Below are positions 24,771 to 33,482 of a stretch of 41,780 nt of DNA, in pieces (the stretch's first letter is position 1; each line of letters begins with the position of its first letter). The DNA comes from Acidimicrobiales bacterium. GTDB lineage: Bacteria > Actinomycetota > Acidimicrobiia > Acidimicrobiales > RAAP-2. The notes under the pieces are model-generated. The model worked only from the letters and a program-made list of their open reading frames with translations. It had not been told where the DNA came from and ran no database searches. Where the stretch lies: NCBI GenBank assembly GCA_025362585.1, contig JANYFR010000003.1, forward strand, positions 1-41,780. The letters run 5' to 3'. The translations under genes were made by a program, and so were the position numbers.

Positions 24771-26639
24771 ATGGCGCACGTCGCGACGCTGATCCTGCTC
24801 TTTCCCCTCGCGGGCTTTCTCTTCGTGATGTTGAACGGTCGCAACATGAGCGAACGTTTCGTCGGCGTGGTGGGTACTGGTGCCGTGGCGGCCAGTTTCG
24901 TCCTCTCGGTGATCACCTTCGTGCTCTTGCTCCACCATCACTCGCGCGAGGTCACGGTCAAGCTCTTCGACTGGCTGAACGTCGGCACGTTGCACGTCCC
25001 GGCGGCACTGCTCGTCGACCCGCTCTCGATCACGATGTGTCTGTTCGTCACCGGCATCTCGGCCCTGATCCATCTCTATTCGACGGGTTACATGCACGCG
25101 GAGAAGGACTACCGCAAGTTCTTCCTCTACTTGAACCTCTTCGCCTTCTCGATGCTCCTGCTGGTCCTCGCGAACAACCTCGTGCTGACCTTCGTGGGCT
25201 GGGAGGGCGTGGGACTCTGCTCGTACTGGCTCGTGAGCTTCTACTTCGAACGCGACGCGGCCGCCTCGGCCGGCAAGAAGGCGTTCATCTACAACCGCGT
25301 CGGCGACGTCGGTCTGCTGATCGCGATGTTCCTCCTCTTCAGTCGCACCGGCACGCTGACCTACCTCGGGGTCTTCGCCCGCGCCGGCACCTTGACGCCG
25401 ACGATCGCGACGCTGACGGTGCTCGCCCTGCTGCTCGGCGCCACCGGCAAGAGCGCACAGATTCCTCTCTTTAACTGGCTGCCCGACGCCATGGAGGGCC
25501 CGACACCGGTGTCGGCCCTCATCCACGCGGCAACTATGGTCACGGCCGGGGTCTACCTGCTCGTGCGGATGTCGCCGGTCCTCGCGATGTCCAGTTCGGG
25601 ACGCCTGACGATCGCGGTGATCGGTGGGGTGACCGCGTTCGTCGCGGCGACCATCGCGACCTCTCAGAAAGACATCAAAAAGGTCCTGGCGTTCTCGACG
25701 GTCTCCCAGATTGGCTACATGGTGCTCGCGGTGGGCGTCGGGGCGTACGCCGCCGCAATTTTCTTGATGATCAGCCACGCCTTTTTCAAGGCGCTGCTCT
25801 TCCTCGGGTCCGGTTCGGTGATCCATTCGCTCAACGGTGAACAGGACCTGCGCCTGATGGGCGGATTGCAGAAGTACCTGCCACTCACGTTTCCGACGTT
25901 TCTCATCGGCTGGCTCACGATCTCGGGGATCCCGCCCTTCGCCGGGTTCTGGTCCAAGGGTGACGTCCTCACCAACGTGTTCGAACATAACCGGGCCCTG
26001 TGGGCCCTCGGGGTGTTGACGGCGGTCCTCACGGCCTACTACATGAGCCGTCTCTTCGTGCTGACGTTTCGCGGTACCGAGCGGTTTCGCGCCCTCACCG
26101 ACGGCCACGATCCTCACGAGTCGCCTTGGGTGATGACGGTGCCGCTGGTGGTGCTGGCGGCGCTGTCGATTGTCGGGGGCGTCATCGACCTGCCCTGGAT
26201 CCACCGCAACTCGCTGGCCGGCTTCCTGTCGCCGACCTTCGGGTACGTGGCGGCCGGTCACGCCAGCACCGGGGCCCAGTACGGGCTCGCGCTCGTCGAC
26301 GTCGCCGCGGCGCTCTTCGGTCTACTCGCCGCCTTCTCGATTTGGCGCAACATCACGAGCTCGACGCGCTACGAGTCCTCGTTCTTCGAGCACGTCTGGC
26401 GCTGGGACGACTTCTACGTTGCCACGATCGGTCGTCCGCTCGAGCGCGTGGCGCAGTTCTCCGATGACGTCATCGAGCCCCGCGTCATCGACGGGGCGGT
26501 GAGCGGTGTCGCGCTGGTCGCCGCGCGCAGTGGCGAGGGACTGCGCAAAGTCCAGTCGGGCTTCGTTCGCCACTACGCGCTCGCGACGGTCCTCGGGGTC
26601 GCGGTCATCGTCGTGTACCTCGTGGCGAGGGTCGGCTGA
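24771..26639 (+). CDS. nuoL: NADH-quinone oxidoreductase subunit L
   Basis: A 622-residue antiporter-like subunit (ND5 type), the distal proton pump, with about 14-16 membrane helices and the long lateral helix near the C-terminus. Hallmarks are VGWEGVGLCSYWLVSFYFER (pump Glu), LPDAMEGPTPVSALIHAATM, VTAGVYLLVR, the KDIKKVLAFSTVSQIGYMVL region with the pumping Lys, and ISGIPPFAGFWSKGD. The ATG at 24771 sits one base after nuoK; nuoM follows after two bases. Confidence 0.97.
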   Translation: MAHVATLILLFPLAGFLFVMLNGRNMSERFVGVVGTGAVAASFVLSVITFVLLLHHHSREVTVKLFDWLNVGTLHVPAALLVDPLSITMCLFVTGISALIHLYSTGYMHAEKDYRKFFLYLNLFAFSMLLLVLANNLVLTFVGWEGVGLCSYWLVSFYFERDAAASAGKKAFIYNRVGDVGLLIAMFLLFSRTGTLTYLGVFARAGTLTPTIATLTVLALLLGATGKSAQIPLFNWLPDAMEGPTPVSALIHAATMVTAGVYLLVRMSPVLAMSSSGRLTIAVIGGVTAFVAATIATSQKDIKKVLAFSTVSQIGYMVLAVGVGAYAAAIFLMISHAFFKALLFLGSGSVIHSLNGEQDLRLMGGLQKYLPLTFPTFLIGWLTISGIPPFAGFWSKGDVLTNVFEHNRALWALGVLTAVLTAYYMSRLFVLTFRGTERFRALTDGHDPHESPWVMTVPLVVLAALSIVGGVIDLPWIHRNSLAGFLSPTFGYVAAGHASTGAQYGLALVDVAAALFGLLAAFSIWRNITSSTRYESSFFEHVWRWDDFYVATIGRPLERVAQFSDDVIEPRVIDGAVSGVALVAARSGEGLRKVQSGFVRHYALATVLGVAVIVVYLVARVG

Positions 26640-26641
26640 CG

Positions 26642-28141
26642 ATGCACTCCTCACTCTGGCTGGCCGCGCTCATCCTCGTGCCCGTGGTCGGGTCCCTCGT
26701 CGCGCTCGGCGTGGGGAAGGTCGAGGGCCTCGCCTACCGCGTGGCGGTCGCGACCGCCGCCGTGCAGATGGTGCTCACGCTCGTCGTGGCGTTCCTCTAT
26801 AACAACCACGTCACGGGCGCCTCGAGCTTCGACTTCTACTCGCGCCACGTACTCTCGGTGCCCCTTGGCCTCGCCTACGACGTGGGCGTCGACGGGATCT
26901 CGTTGCTGATGGTGGTGCTCACGTCCCTCGTCCTACTGCTGTCGCTGCTCGGCGCGCGTGATCGACGTCGCGAGCCGGCCTTCGTCGGCTGGCTGCTCAT
27001 GCTCACGAGCTTCACGATGGGCAGCTTCCTCTCCCACGACCTGCTCGAATTCTTCATCTTCTTCGAGCTCACGCTCATCCCGTGCTACTTCATCATCAGC
27101 CAGTGGGGCGGCGCGCAGCGCGCCCGGGCCGCGCTCAAGTTCTTCATCTACACCTTCGCCGGGTCGGCCTCGTTGCTGGTGGGCATCCTCTACCTCGGCT
27201 TCTTGCACCAGCACCAGGTCGGCGGGGCGATCAGCTTCGCCTACGGCACGCTCTCGACGACCGTGATGAGCCACGGCACCGCCGTGTGGCTGTTCGTGGC
27301 CTTCGCCGTGGCCTTCGCGGTGAAGGCGCCCCTCTGGCCCTGGCACACCTGGTCGCCCCTCGCCTACGCCGAGGCGCCGACGGCCGGCTCCATTGAGATG
27401 TCGGCGCTACTGGCCAAGCTCGGCACCTACGGACTGTTGCGCTTCGCGGTGGGCCTCTTCCCCCTCGCCCTCGCCGACGTCCGTCCGGTCGTCCTGAGCC
27501 TCGCGGTCATTGGGATCCTCTACGGTTCGATCCTGGCCTGCGTCACCCCGGATCTCAAGCGTCTGGTGGCCTACTCGTCGGTCGCCCAGATGGGCTTCAT
27601 CGTGCTCGGCGTGATGTCGGGCTCGCAGATCGCCACGGTCGGCGCCGTCCTCTTGATGTTCAATCACGGCGTCATCACGGTCGGCTTCTTCTTGATCATC
27701 GGCTTCATCGAGCAGCGTCGGGGCAGCATCCTGGTGAAGGACTTCACCGGGCTCCAGGGCCCCGCCCCGGTCATGGCGGCCCTGTTCACGCTGGTAATGC
27801 TCGCCTCCATTGGGCTGCCGGGCCTCTCGGGCTTTGTTGGCGAGTACTTCATTCTGATCGGCACGTTCGCCACGCACGCCTGGTGGTCGGTCGTGGCGAC
27901 CTTCGGCGTGGTCGCGGCGGCCCTCTACCTGCTCTGGGCCTACCAGCGGGTCTTTCACGGACGGGCCGAGGGGGCGAACGCCGCTATCCCCGACGCCACG
28001 TCGCGCGAGCGTTGGGTGCTGGTGCCGGTCGTCGTGCTGATCGTCGCGCTCGGCGTCTTTCCCAAGCCCGTCATCGACCGCATCAGCCCGTCGGTGCAGG
28101 ACCTCGTGCACCACACCGCGCCGGGCGGGGTGACCAAGTGA
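26642..28141 (+). CDS. nuoM: NADH-quinone oxidoreductase subunit M
   Basis: A 499-residue antiporter-like proton-pumping subunit (ND4 type) with about 14 helices. The pump Glu lies in DLLEFFIFFELTLIPCYFII. HTWSPLAYAEAPTAGSIEMS, the Lys-bearing DLKRLVAYSSVAQMGFIVLG and GLPGLSGFVGEYFILIGTF are typical. The ATG start is two bases after nuoL; the stop overlaps nuoN as GTGA. Confidence 0.97.
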   Translation: MHSSLWLAALILVPVVGSLVALGVGKVEGLAYRVAVATAAVQMVLTLVVAFLYNNHVTGASSFDFYSRHVLSVPLGLAYDVGVDGISLLMVVLTSLVLLLSLLGARDRRREPAFVGWLLMLTSFTMGSFLSHDLLEFFIFFELTLIPCYFIISQWGGAQRARAALKFFIYTFAGSASLLVGILYLGFLHQHQVGGAISFAYGTLSTTVMSHGTAVWLFVAFAVAFAVKAPLWPWHTWSPLAYAEAPTAGSIEMSALLAKLGTYGLLRFAVGLFPLALADVRPVVLSLAVIGILYGSILACVTPDLKRLVAYSSVAQMGFIVLGVMSGSQIATVGAVLLMFNHGVITVGFFLIIGFIEQRRGSILVKDFTGLQGPAPVMAALFTLVMLASIGLPGLSGFVGEYFILIGTFATHAWWSVVATFGVVAAALYLLWAYQRVFHGRAEGANAAIPDATSRERWVLVPVVVLIVALGVFPKPVIDRISPSVQDLVHHTAPGGVTK

Positions 28142-29610
28142 CCATCACGATCCCGTCGGTGCACTACCTGGCCATCCTGCCGGTCCTCTTCTACTTCGGC
28201 GCCGCCTTGGCCCTGTTGCTCGCGACGGCCCTCTCGCGTAACAAAGTCACGCTGCGCGTCGGTACCGCGACCACCGTGCTGGCCTCGATCGCGGCACTCG
28301 TCGCGAACTGGTTCCAGTGGCGCTGCGTCGCGAGGACGGGGGCCAGTACCACGGTCGCCCACGCGATCGTGCTCGACGACTTTGCGGTCATCGCGTCGGC
28401 GGTCATTGCCCTCAGTGTCGCAATGACGGCCCTCGTGGCGCACGACTGGGCGGCGCGCGAGCGCGTCACGGGCGTCGAATTCCACGTCCTCGCCCTCGCC
28501 TCGAGCGCCGGGGCGCTGCTGATGACCCAGGCGAACGACCTCATCGTCATCTTCCTCGGCATCGAGATCCTCTCGATCGGCCTGTACGTCCTGGTCGCCT
28601 TCGACCGCCACCGGACGACGTCGTTCGAGGCGGCCCTGAAGTACTTCCTGCTCGGCGGGTTCGCTTCGGCGATCTTCATCTACGGCGCGGCCCTCGTCTA
28701 CGGGGCGACCGGCTCGACGAACTTGACGGCGGTGTCGTACTTCCTCGGCACCAACGTGCTGCTGCGTCCGGCGCTGCTCTACGCGGGTGGGGCCCTCCTG
28801 CTCGTTGGTTTCGCCTTCAAGGTCGCGGCCGTGCCCTTCCACCTCTGGTCGCCCGACGTCTACGAGGGCGCCCCGACGCCGGTGACCGGCCTGATGGCGG
28901 CGATCGTGAAGGTCGGCGCCTTCGCCGCCCTCGTGCGCGTCCTCATCTCGGCCCTCGGCACCCAGCTCGACACCTGGCGGCCCATCCTGTGGGCGCTGGT
29001 GGTGCTCTCGACCGTCGTTGGCGCGACCGCCGCCCTGGTGCAGCGCAACGCCAAGCGCCTACTCGCGTACTCGTCGATCAACCACGCCGGCTTTATCATG
29101 CTCGGCGTCTGGGCCGGCACCGTACGCGGCACGGCCGCGACGCTCTTTTACCTCATGACCTACGCCCCGACGGTCGTGGCGAGCTTCGCCATTGTGACCC
29201 TCGTCGGCGGACCGGGCGACGAGCACCACGCCATCGAGCGCTACCGCGGTCTCGCTCGACGCCAGCCCTGGCTCGGCGGCGCCCTCGCGGTGCTGCTGCT
29301 CAGCCAACTCGGCGCACCACTCACGACGGGCTTCTACGCGAAGTTCACGGTGCTCGCCGCGGTCGTTGACGCCGGGGGCGGCGCCCTCGCCCTGATCGCC
29401 CTACTCAGTGCCGCCGTCGCCGCCTTCTTCTACCTGCGTTGGGCCATGACGCTCTACGCCGACGACGACCTCGAAGCCACCCGCGTCGAGGTGCCGCGCC
29501 TCACCGGTTCGGTCATCGCCCTCGGCGTGGCGCTGACGCTGGTGTTCGGCGTGTGGCCCGGGCCGCTCGCCACGCTCGCCCAACACGCGACCGTGCTCTT
29601 CACGCCGTGA
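28138..29610 (+). CDS. nuoN: NADH-quinone oxidoreductase subunit N
   Basis: A 490-residue antiporter-like subunit (ND2 type) with about 14 helices, lying between NuoM and the NuoA/J/K core. Diagnostic parts are LIVIFLGIEILSIGLYVLVA (pump Glu), EAALKYFLLGGFASAIFIYG, FHLWSPDVYEGAPTPVTGLM and QRNAKRLLAYSSINHAGFIM. The GTG at 28138 overlaps the nuoM stop. Its TGA overlaps the GTG of the following ATP-grasp gene, so translation appears to continue past the canonical end of the operon. Confidence 0.96.
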   Translation: MTITIPSVHYLAILPVLFYFGAALALLLATALSRNKVTLRVGTATTVLASIAALVANWFQWRCVARTGASTTVAHAIVLDDFAVIASAVIALSVAMTALVAHDWAARERVTGVEFHVLALASSAGALLMTQANDLIVIFLGIEILSIGLYVLVAFDRHRTTSFEAALKYFLLGGFASAIFIYGAALVYGATGSTNLTAVSYFLGTNVLLRPALLYAGGALLLVGFAFKVAAVPFHLWSPDVYEGAPTPVTGLMAAIVKVGAFAALVRVLISALGTQLDTWRPILWALVVLSTVVGATAALVQRNAKRLLAYSSINHAGFIMLGVWAGTVRGTAATLFYLMTYAPTVVASFAIVTLVGGPGDEHHAIERYRGLARRQPWLGGALAVLLLSQLGAPLTTGFYAKFTVLAAVVDAGGGALALIALLSAAVAAFFYLRWAMTLYADDDLEATRVEVPRLTGSVIALGVALTLVFGVWPGPLATLAQHATVLFTP

Positions 29611-30446
29611 GCCGGGTCGCGATCGTCACGTGCCTCGGGGCGAACGACCCCGACAATCCGATCCTGCTGGACGCCATCGCCATCGCGGGCGTGCCCGCCG
29701 ACGTCGTGGTCTGGGACGACCCGTCGGTACGGTGGGAACGGTACGACTTGGTGGTGGTTCGCTCGACGTGGGACTACTCGAAACGTCGTGGTGAGTTTCT
29801 CCAGTGGGCGAAACAGATCAAACACCTCGCCAACCCGTACGGGGTCGTCGAATACTCGACCGATAAGCACTACCTTTCCGATTTGAAGGATCATGGTCTC
29901 AGAATCGTTCCCTCACACTTCTGCAACGTGGGCAAAAAGCCCCGCTTTTTCGATCACGATTTCGTGGTGAAGCCCTGCGTCGGTGCCGGATCGATGGACG
30001 CGGCGCGCTACCACGCCGACGAACACGACGCGGCACTGACTCACGTGAAGGCCCTGCACGCCGCGGGTCGCGACGCGCTGCTCCAGCCCTACGTCGACTC
30101 CGTGGATTCCCTCGGCGAGCGCGCGCTCATCTTCATCGACGGAAAATATTCGCACGCGCTGCGAAAGGGTCCGATGCTGAACGTCACTGAGCTCGAGCGC
30201 AGCCCACTCTTTCGCCGCGACCAGATGGCCGCAGCCGTTGGTGAACCCGACGCCATTCTCTACGGCGAAAAGGTGTTGAACGCGAAGGGCTTCGATCATC
30301 TGCTCTACGCGCGCGTCGACCTCGTGATGATGGACGACCACTGGGCCGTCATGGAACTCGAACTGGTCGAACCGTCGCTCTTCTTCGCGTTCGACGAGGG
30401 TGCGGCGACGCGACTGGCCCAAGCCATCGCCAAGCGCGTCCACTGA
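29607..30446 (+). CDS. ATP-grasp-fold protein of unknown substrate, cotranslated with nuoN
   Basis: A 279-residue protein with an N-terminal pre-ATP-grasp domain (RVAIVTCLGANDPDNPILLD, DLVVVRSTWDYSKRRGEFLQ). The ATP-binding domain follows: VEYSTDKHYLSDL, FVVKPCVGAGSMDAARY for the phosphate loop, GERALIFIDGKYSHALRKGP, and acidic metal ligands near WAVMELELVEPSLFF. It resembles glutathione-synthetase/RimK-like ligases that join a carboxylate and an amine using ATP. There is no signal peptide or membrane helix. The GTG overlaps the nuoN stop by four bases, so it is the last gene of the nuo chain. Substrate and pathway are unknown; modification of an amino acid or peptide is possible. Confidence 0.82.
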   Translation: MSRVAIVTCLGANDPDNPILLDAIAIAGVPADVVVWDDPSVRWERYDLVVVRSTWDYSKRRGEFLQWAKQIKHLANPYGVVEYSTDKHYLSDLKDHGLRIVPSHFCNVGKKPRFFDHDFVVKPCVGAGSMDAARYHADEHDAALTHVKALHAAGRDALLQPYVDSVDSLGERALIFIDGKYSHALRKGPMLNVTELERSPLFRRDQMAAAVGEPDAILYGEKVLNAKGFDHLLYARVDLVMMDDHWAVMELELVEPSLFFAFDEGAATRLAQAIAKRVH

Positions 30447-30580
30447 CGGCGCTCTTCGACTGCGGTGTCGCAACTACGAGCCGACCACGTCGAGCCCTTC
30501 GTCGCCGAATCGAGGCGGTGACTGACCCCTGCGACGCCAATCCTTCGATCGTCGGGGCCACCGGCTTGCAAAAGATTGGC

Positions 30581-30674
30581 TGCTATTCTCCTCGTGAGCA
30601 TTCCAGACTTCTTTCATGCAACGCGCCGGACTGCGGTCCGAGCAGAGCGCATGAATCGACACTCGGAGCAGAGA
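30581..30674 (+). promoter_or_regulatory. Candidate promoter and structured leader of the M1 aminopeptidase gene
   Basis: An extended -10-like TG-C-TATTCT lies at 30581-30589, about 100 bases before the ATG; no convincing -35 is seen. Downstream, a perfect hairpin CGGAC-TGCG-GTCCG (30627-30640) shares bases with an alternative pairing TCCGAG (30637-30642) to CTCGGA (30662-30667). The two cannot form together. GAGCAGAG also occurs twice (30640-30647 and 30667-30674, the latter just upstream of the start region). Function is speculative. Confidence 0.25.
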
Positions 30675-30688
30675 AAGAGTTGGGGCAA

Positions 30689-33229
30689 ATGTCCGTAGCA
30701 GAGATCACCCGAGATGAGACGACTGCGCGAGCGAAGCTCGTGAATGAACTGTCCTATGACGTCAGCCTGGATCTGACTCGTGGCGACGAGATATTCGGTT
30801 CTGCGTCCGTGATCACGTTCCGATGCACGACACCCGGCGCCTCTACCTACGTGGACTTGATCGCGCAGTCGGTCCATGAGATCGTGCTCAACGGCGCGGT
30901 GGTGGAGCCCGCCACCGCCTGGAGCCACGGACGAATCGCGCTCTCCGGTCTCGCCGAGTTTAACGAGCTACGAATCGTGGCCGATTGCCGGTACGCGAAC
31001 GACGGCACCGCAATGCACCGCTCCGTCGACTCTGCGGATGCACGAGTGTACGTGTACACGGCCCTCGAGCCCGCGGACGCGCGCAGGGTCTACGCGAACT
31101 TTGAGCAACCGGATCTGAAGGCCGCGTTCACGTTTCACGTCACCGCGCCGGCGCACTGGGCCGTATTCTCAAACCAGCCCACTCCCGAACCCACGCCACT
31201 CGCCGAGGGCACCGCGCAGTGGGACTTCGCGGCGACGCCCCGCATCTCTACCTACCTCACCACGGTGGTGGCCGGTGAGTACGTGGTGGCCCGTGACGCT
31301 CACACTTCCGTCACGGGTCAAGTCATTCCGTTGGCTCTGGCCTGTCGCGCGTCCTTCGCCGAGTTTCTTGACGTCGACGACCTGTTCGACGTCACGAAAC
31401 GCGGACTTCACTTTTTCACCCAACTGTTCGCGACGGACTACCCCTTCGCCAAGTACGACCAGGTCTTCGTGGCGGAGTTCGACAGCGCCGTCGAGAATGT
31501 TGGCTGCGTGGTTATCTCCGAGGAGTTGCTGTTCCGATCCCGCGTGACGGATTTGATGTACGAGGAGCGTACGAACATCATTCTTCACGAGATGGCCCAT
31601 ATGTGGTTCGGCGACCTCGTGACGATGCAGTGGTGGGACGACCTGTGGCTCAACGAGTCGTTCGCGGAGTTCTGCGCCACCCTCGCCTGCGCTGAGGCAA
31701 CTCGCTTTACTGACGCGTGGTCGACGTTCGCCCACTCGCGCAAGACGTGGGGCTACACCCAAGACCAGTTACCAACCACACACCCGATCGCGGCTGACGT
31801 GTCGACGGTGACCGAGGCGGAAGCGAACTTCGATGGGATCAGCTACGCCAAAGGCGCGTCGGTGCTGAAGCAGTTGGTTGCCTACGTCGGGAGGGACACC
31901 TTCTTTACCGCGATCAAGTCCTACCTCGTTCGTCACGCCTGGGGCAACGCCACGCTCGCCGACTTGCTCGAAGTACTGGAAGCGGAATCGGGTAAGAGCC
32001 TGTCGTCGTGGTCGAAGGCGTGGCTGGAAACGGCGGGCCCGAGTACCCTACGATGCGAATTCGAGATCGACGAAGAAGGTCGATTCACCTCGTTCGCGGT
32101 GCTGCAGGCCCCGCCCGAGCAGCACCCCACGCTAAGACCTCACCGGCTATCAGTCGGCCTGTACGACCGGGTGGACGGTGCACTGCGACGAACGCGCGCT
32201 ACGGAGGTGGAATTCTCGACTGCCCGCGCGCACGTCAGCGAGCTCATTGGGGTCGATCAACCGGACCTGCTGTTGCTGAACGACGATGATTTCGGCTACG
32301 CCATTATCCGCTTCGATGCCCGGTCGTTCGACACGTTGACCCGTTCAATCGGAGAACTGACCGACCCACTGGCGCGCGCGGTGTGCTGGGTGGCGGCCTT
32401 CGACATGGCCCAGCAGGCGGAACTTTCGATTCGCTCGTTGGTGCAGATGGTGTCGACCGCCATGGAGACTGAACTGTCGGTCACGGTGGTGCAGACGCTG
32501 CACCACGAGACCGCCCAGTTGATCGCGCGATTCGCCGACCCGCGCGAGGTGAGTGAATTCAAGAATCAGCTCGCCGCGGTCGCGGTGCGTCTGCTCTACG
32601 CCGCTGCAGCCGGCAGTGATCATCAACTGGCCTGGGCGCAGCTACTGGGATGGACCGCGAACTCCAAAGAGCAAGTTGAGCTGGTCGCGGCGCTGCTGGG
32701 CGCCAGCGCGGTGGTCCCGGGACTCGTCATCGATACCGAACTTCGATGGTCGCTGCTCGGTCGGCTCGTGACCAGCGGTGGCGCGGCCGACGCCGAGATC
32801 GACGCCGAGTTGGAACGCGATCCCACCGACTCGGGTCTCCGACGGGCGGCAACGTGTCGAGCAGCCGTACCGGACGCTCAGCACAAAGAAGCGGCGTGGC
32901 AACTCTTGACCGTGACCGACACGCTCGGCGTCCAGGGCGTTCTCGAAGTCGCTGAGGGCTTTACGCAGTGCGAGCACGCCGAACTCCTCGTACCGTACGC
33001 ACGACGGTATTTCGATGTCATTCAAGATATCTGGTCCCGCCACGGGGACCATTTCAGAGTGGTCCTTAGTAAAGCGCTTTTTCCGGCGACGGCACCTCCG
33101 CAGGAAGTGATGGCGCTCATCACTTCATTCCTCGCCTCCCGGCAGGTCGATCCCGGTCTGGAACGGGTCCTGGTCGAATTTCGCGACATCGCCGAGCGAG
33201 CACTTCGCTCCCGTGCACTACGTCCCTAA
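30689..33229 (+). CDS. pepN: M1-family zinc aminopeptidase (aminopeptidase N type)
   Basis: An 846-residue metallopeptidase that removes N-terminal residues from peptides. The zinc motif is ILHEMAHMWFGDLV (H300, E301, H304), followed 18 residues later by E323 in DDLWLNESFAEFCATLA. The catalytic Tyr is probably Y386 in FDGISYAKGASVLKQL. The substrate-anchoring exopeptidase motif, normally GAMEN, reads SAVEN (266-270), unusual in two positions. The C-terminal half is the helical ERAP1-like domain. The start at ATG 30689 gives MSVAEITRDE and the normal length; a longer in-frame extension has no family similarity. It probably acts in the cytoplasm, since there is no signal peptide. It lies ahead of a peptide-importer cluster, consistent with digestion of imported peptides. 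Confidence 0.93.
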   Translation: MSVAEITRDETTARAKLVNELSYDVSLDLTRGDEIFGSASVITFRCTTPGASTYVDLIAQSVHEIVLNGAVVEPATAWSHGRIALSGLAEFNELRIVADCRYANDGTAMHRSVDSADARVYVYTALEPADARRVYANFEQPDLKAAFTFHVTAPAHWAVFSNQPTPEPTPLAEGTAQWDFAATPRISTYLTTVVAGEYVVARDAHTSVTGQVIPLALACRASFAEFLDVDDLFDVTKRGLHFFTQLFATDYPFAKYDQVFVAEFDSAVENVGCVVISEELLFRSRVTDLMYEERTNIILHEMAHMWFGDLVTMQWWDDLWLNESFAEFCATLACAEATRFTDAWSTFAHSRKTWGYTQDQLPTTHPIAADVSTVTEAEANFDGISYAKGASVLKQLVAYVGRDTFFTAIKSYLVRHAWGNATLADLLEVLEAESGKSLSSWSKAWLETAGPSTLRCEFEIDEEGRFTSFAVLQAPPEQHPTLRPHRLSVGLYDRVDGALRRTRATEVEFSTARAHVSELIGVDQPDLLLLNDDDFGYAIIRFDARSFDTLTRSIGELTDPLARAVCWVAAFDMAQQAELSIRSLVQMVSTAMETELSVTVVQTLHHETAQLIARFADPREVSEFKNQLAAVAVRLLYAAAAGSDHQLAWAQLLGWTANSKEQVELVAALLGASAVVPGLVIDTELRWSLLGRLVTSGGAADAEIDAELERDPTDSGLRRAATCRAAVPDAQHKEAAWQLLTVTDTLGVQGVLEVAEGFTQCEHAELLVPYARRYFDVIQDIWSRHGDHFRVVLSKALFPATAPPQEVMALITSFLASRQVDPGLERVLVEFRDIAERALRSRALRP

Positions 33230-33260
33230 GGTCTGTCGGGCCCCGAGGTACCAGAGTGAG

Positions 33261-33291
33261 TTGGAGTGCACGTGCAGGAGAGTGCTACAAC
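33261..33291 (+). promoter_or_regulatory. Candidate promoter with embedded palindrome upstream of the small ORF and oppF
   Basis: TTGGAG (33261-33266) and TACAAC (33286-33291) could act as weak -35 and -10 elements with a 19-base spacer. The perfect 10-bp palindrome TGCACGTGCA (33267-33276) lies between them, a natural place for a repressor. All of this is pattern only; no experiment or comparison supports it. Confidence 0.3.
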
Positions 33292-33329
33292 TGCAAGAAG
33301 GTCGCGAACAGGTCGAGAGGGAGGAAACT

Positions 33330-33482
33330 GTGAAAGCGACGAAGGTGAGGTGTCGATCGATGAAGAGCGCTGCCGCCGGCCACGGTTCTGGGGCCCACAT
33401 TGCCCACTCTCTCTGCAGGCAATGTGGAGTCAAGCGGCGCATTCCGTTGGGAGTTGAGCTTGTCAGCAACGCCGGTTCTTGA
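33330..33482 (+). CDS. Small Cys/His-rich ORF (50 residues) in front of oppF
   Basis: A GTG-started frame of 50 codons preceded at ideal spacing by AGGGAGGA (33318-33325), the strongest ribosome-binding site in this part of the window. The peptide is basic, with Cys at 8, 29 and 32, His at 18, 23 and 26, and the segment AHSLCRQCGVKRRIPLG. It could bind a metal as a mini zinc knuckle. It overlaps the likely oppF start by 23 bases in another frame, so translational coupling or a leader-peptide role is possible. I recognise no family. It may be a real small protein, a regulatory leader, or chance. The coding case rests on the ribosome site and position. Confidence 0.4.
   Translation: MKATKVRCRSMKSAAAGHGSGAHIAHSLCRQCGVKRRIPLGVELVSNAGS

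Noticed and set aside
24684-26261. 525-codon minus-strand frame opposite nuoL
   Set aside because: Antisense to the conserved nuoL; composition rich in His, Arg and Asp as expected from GC-rich reverse reading.
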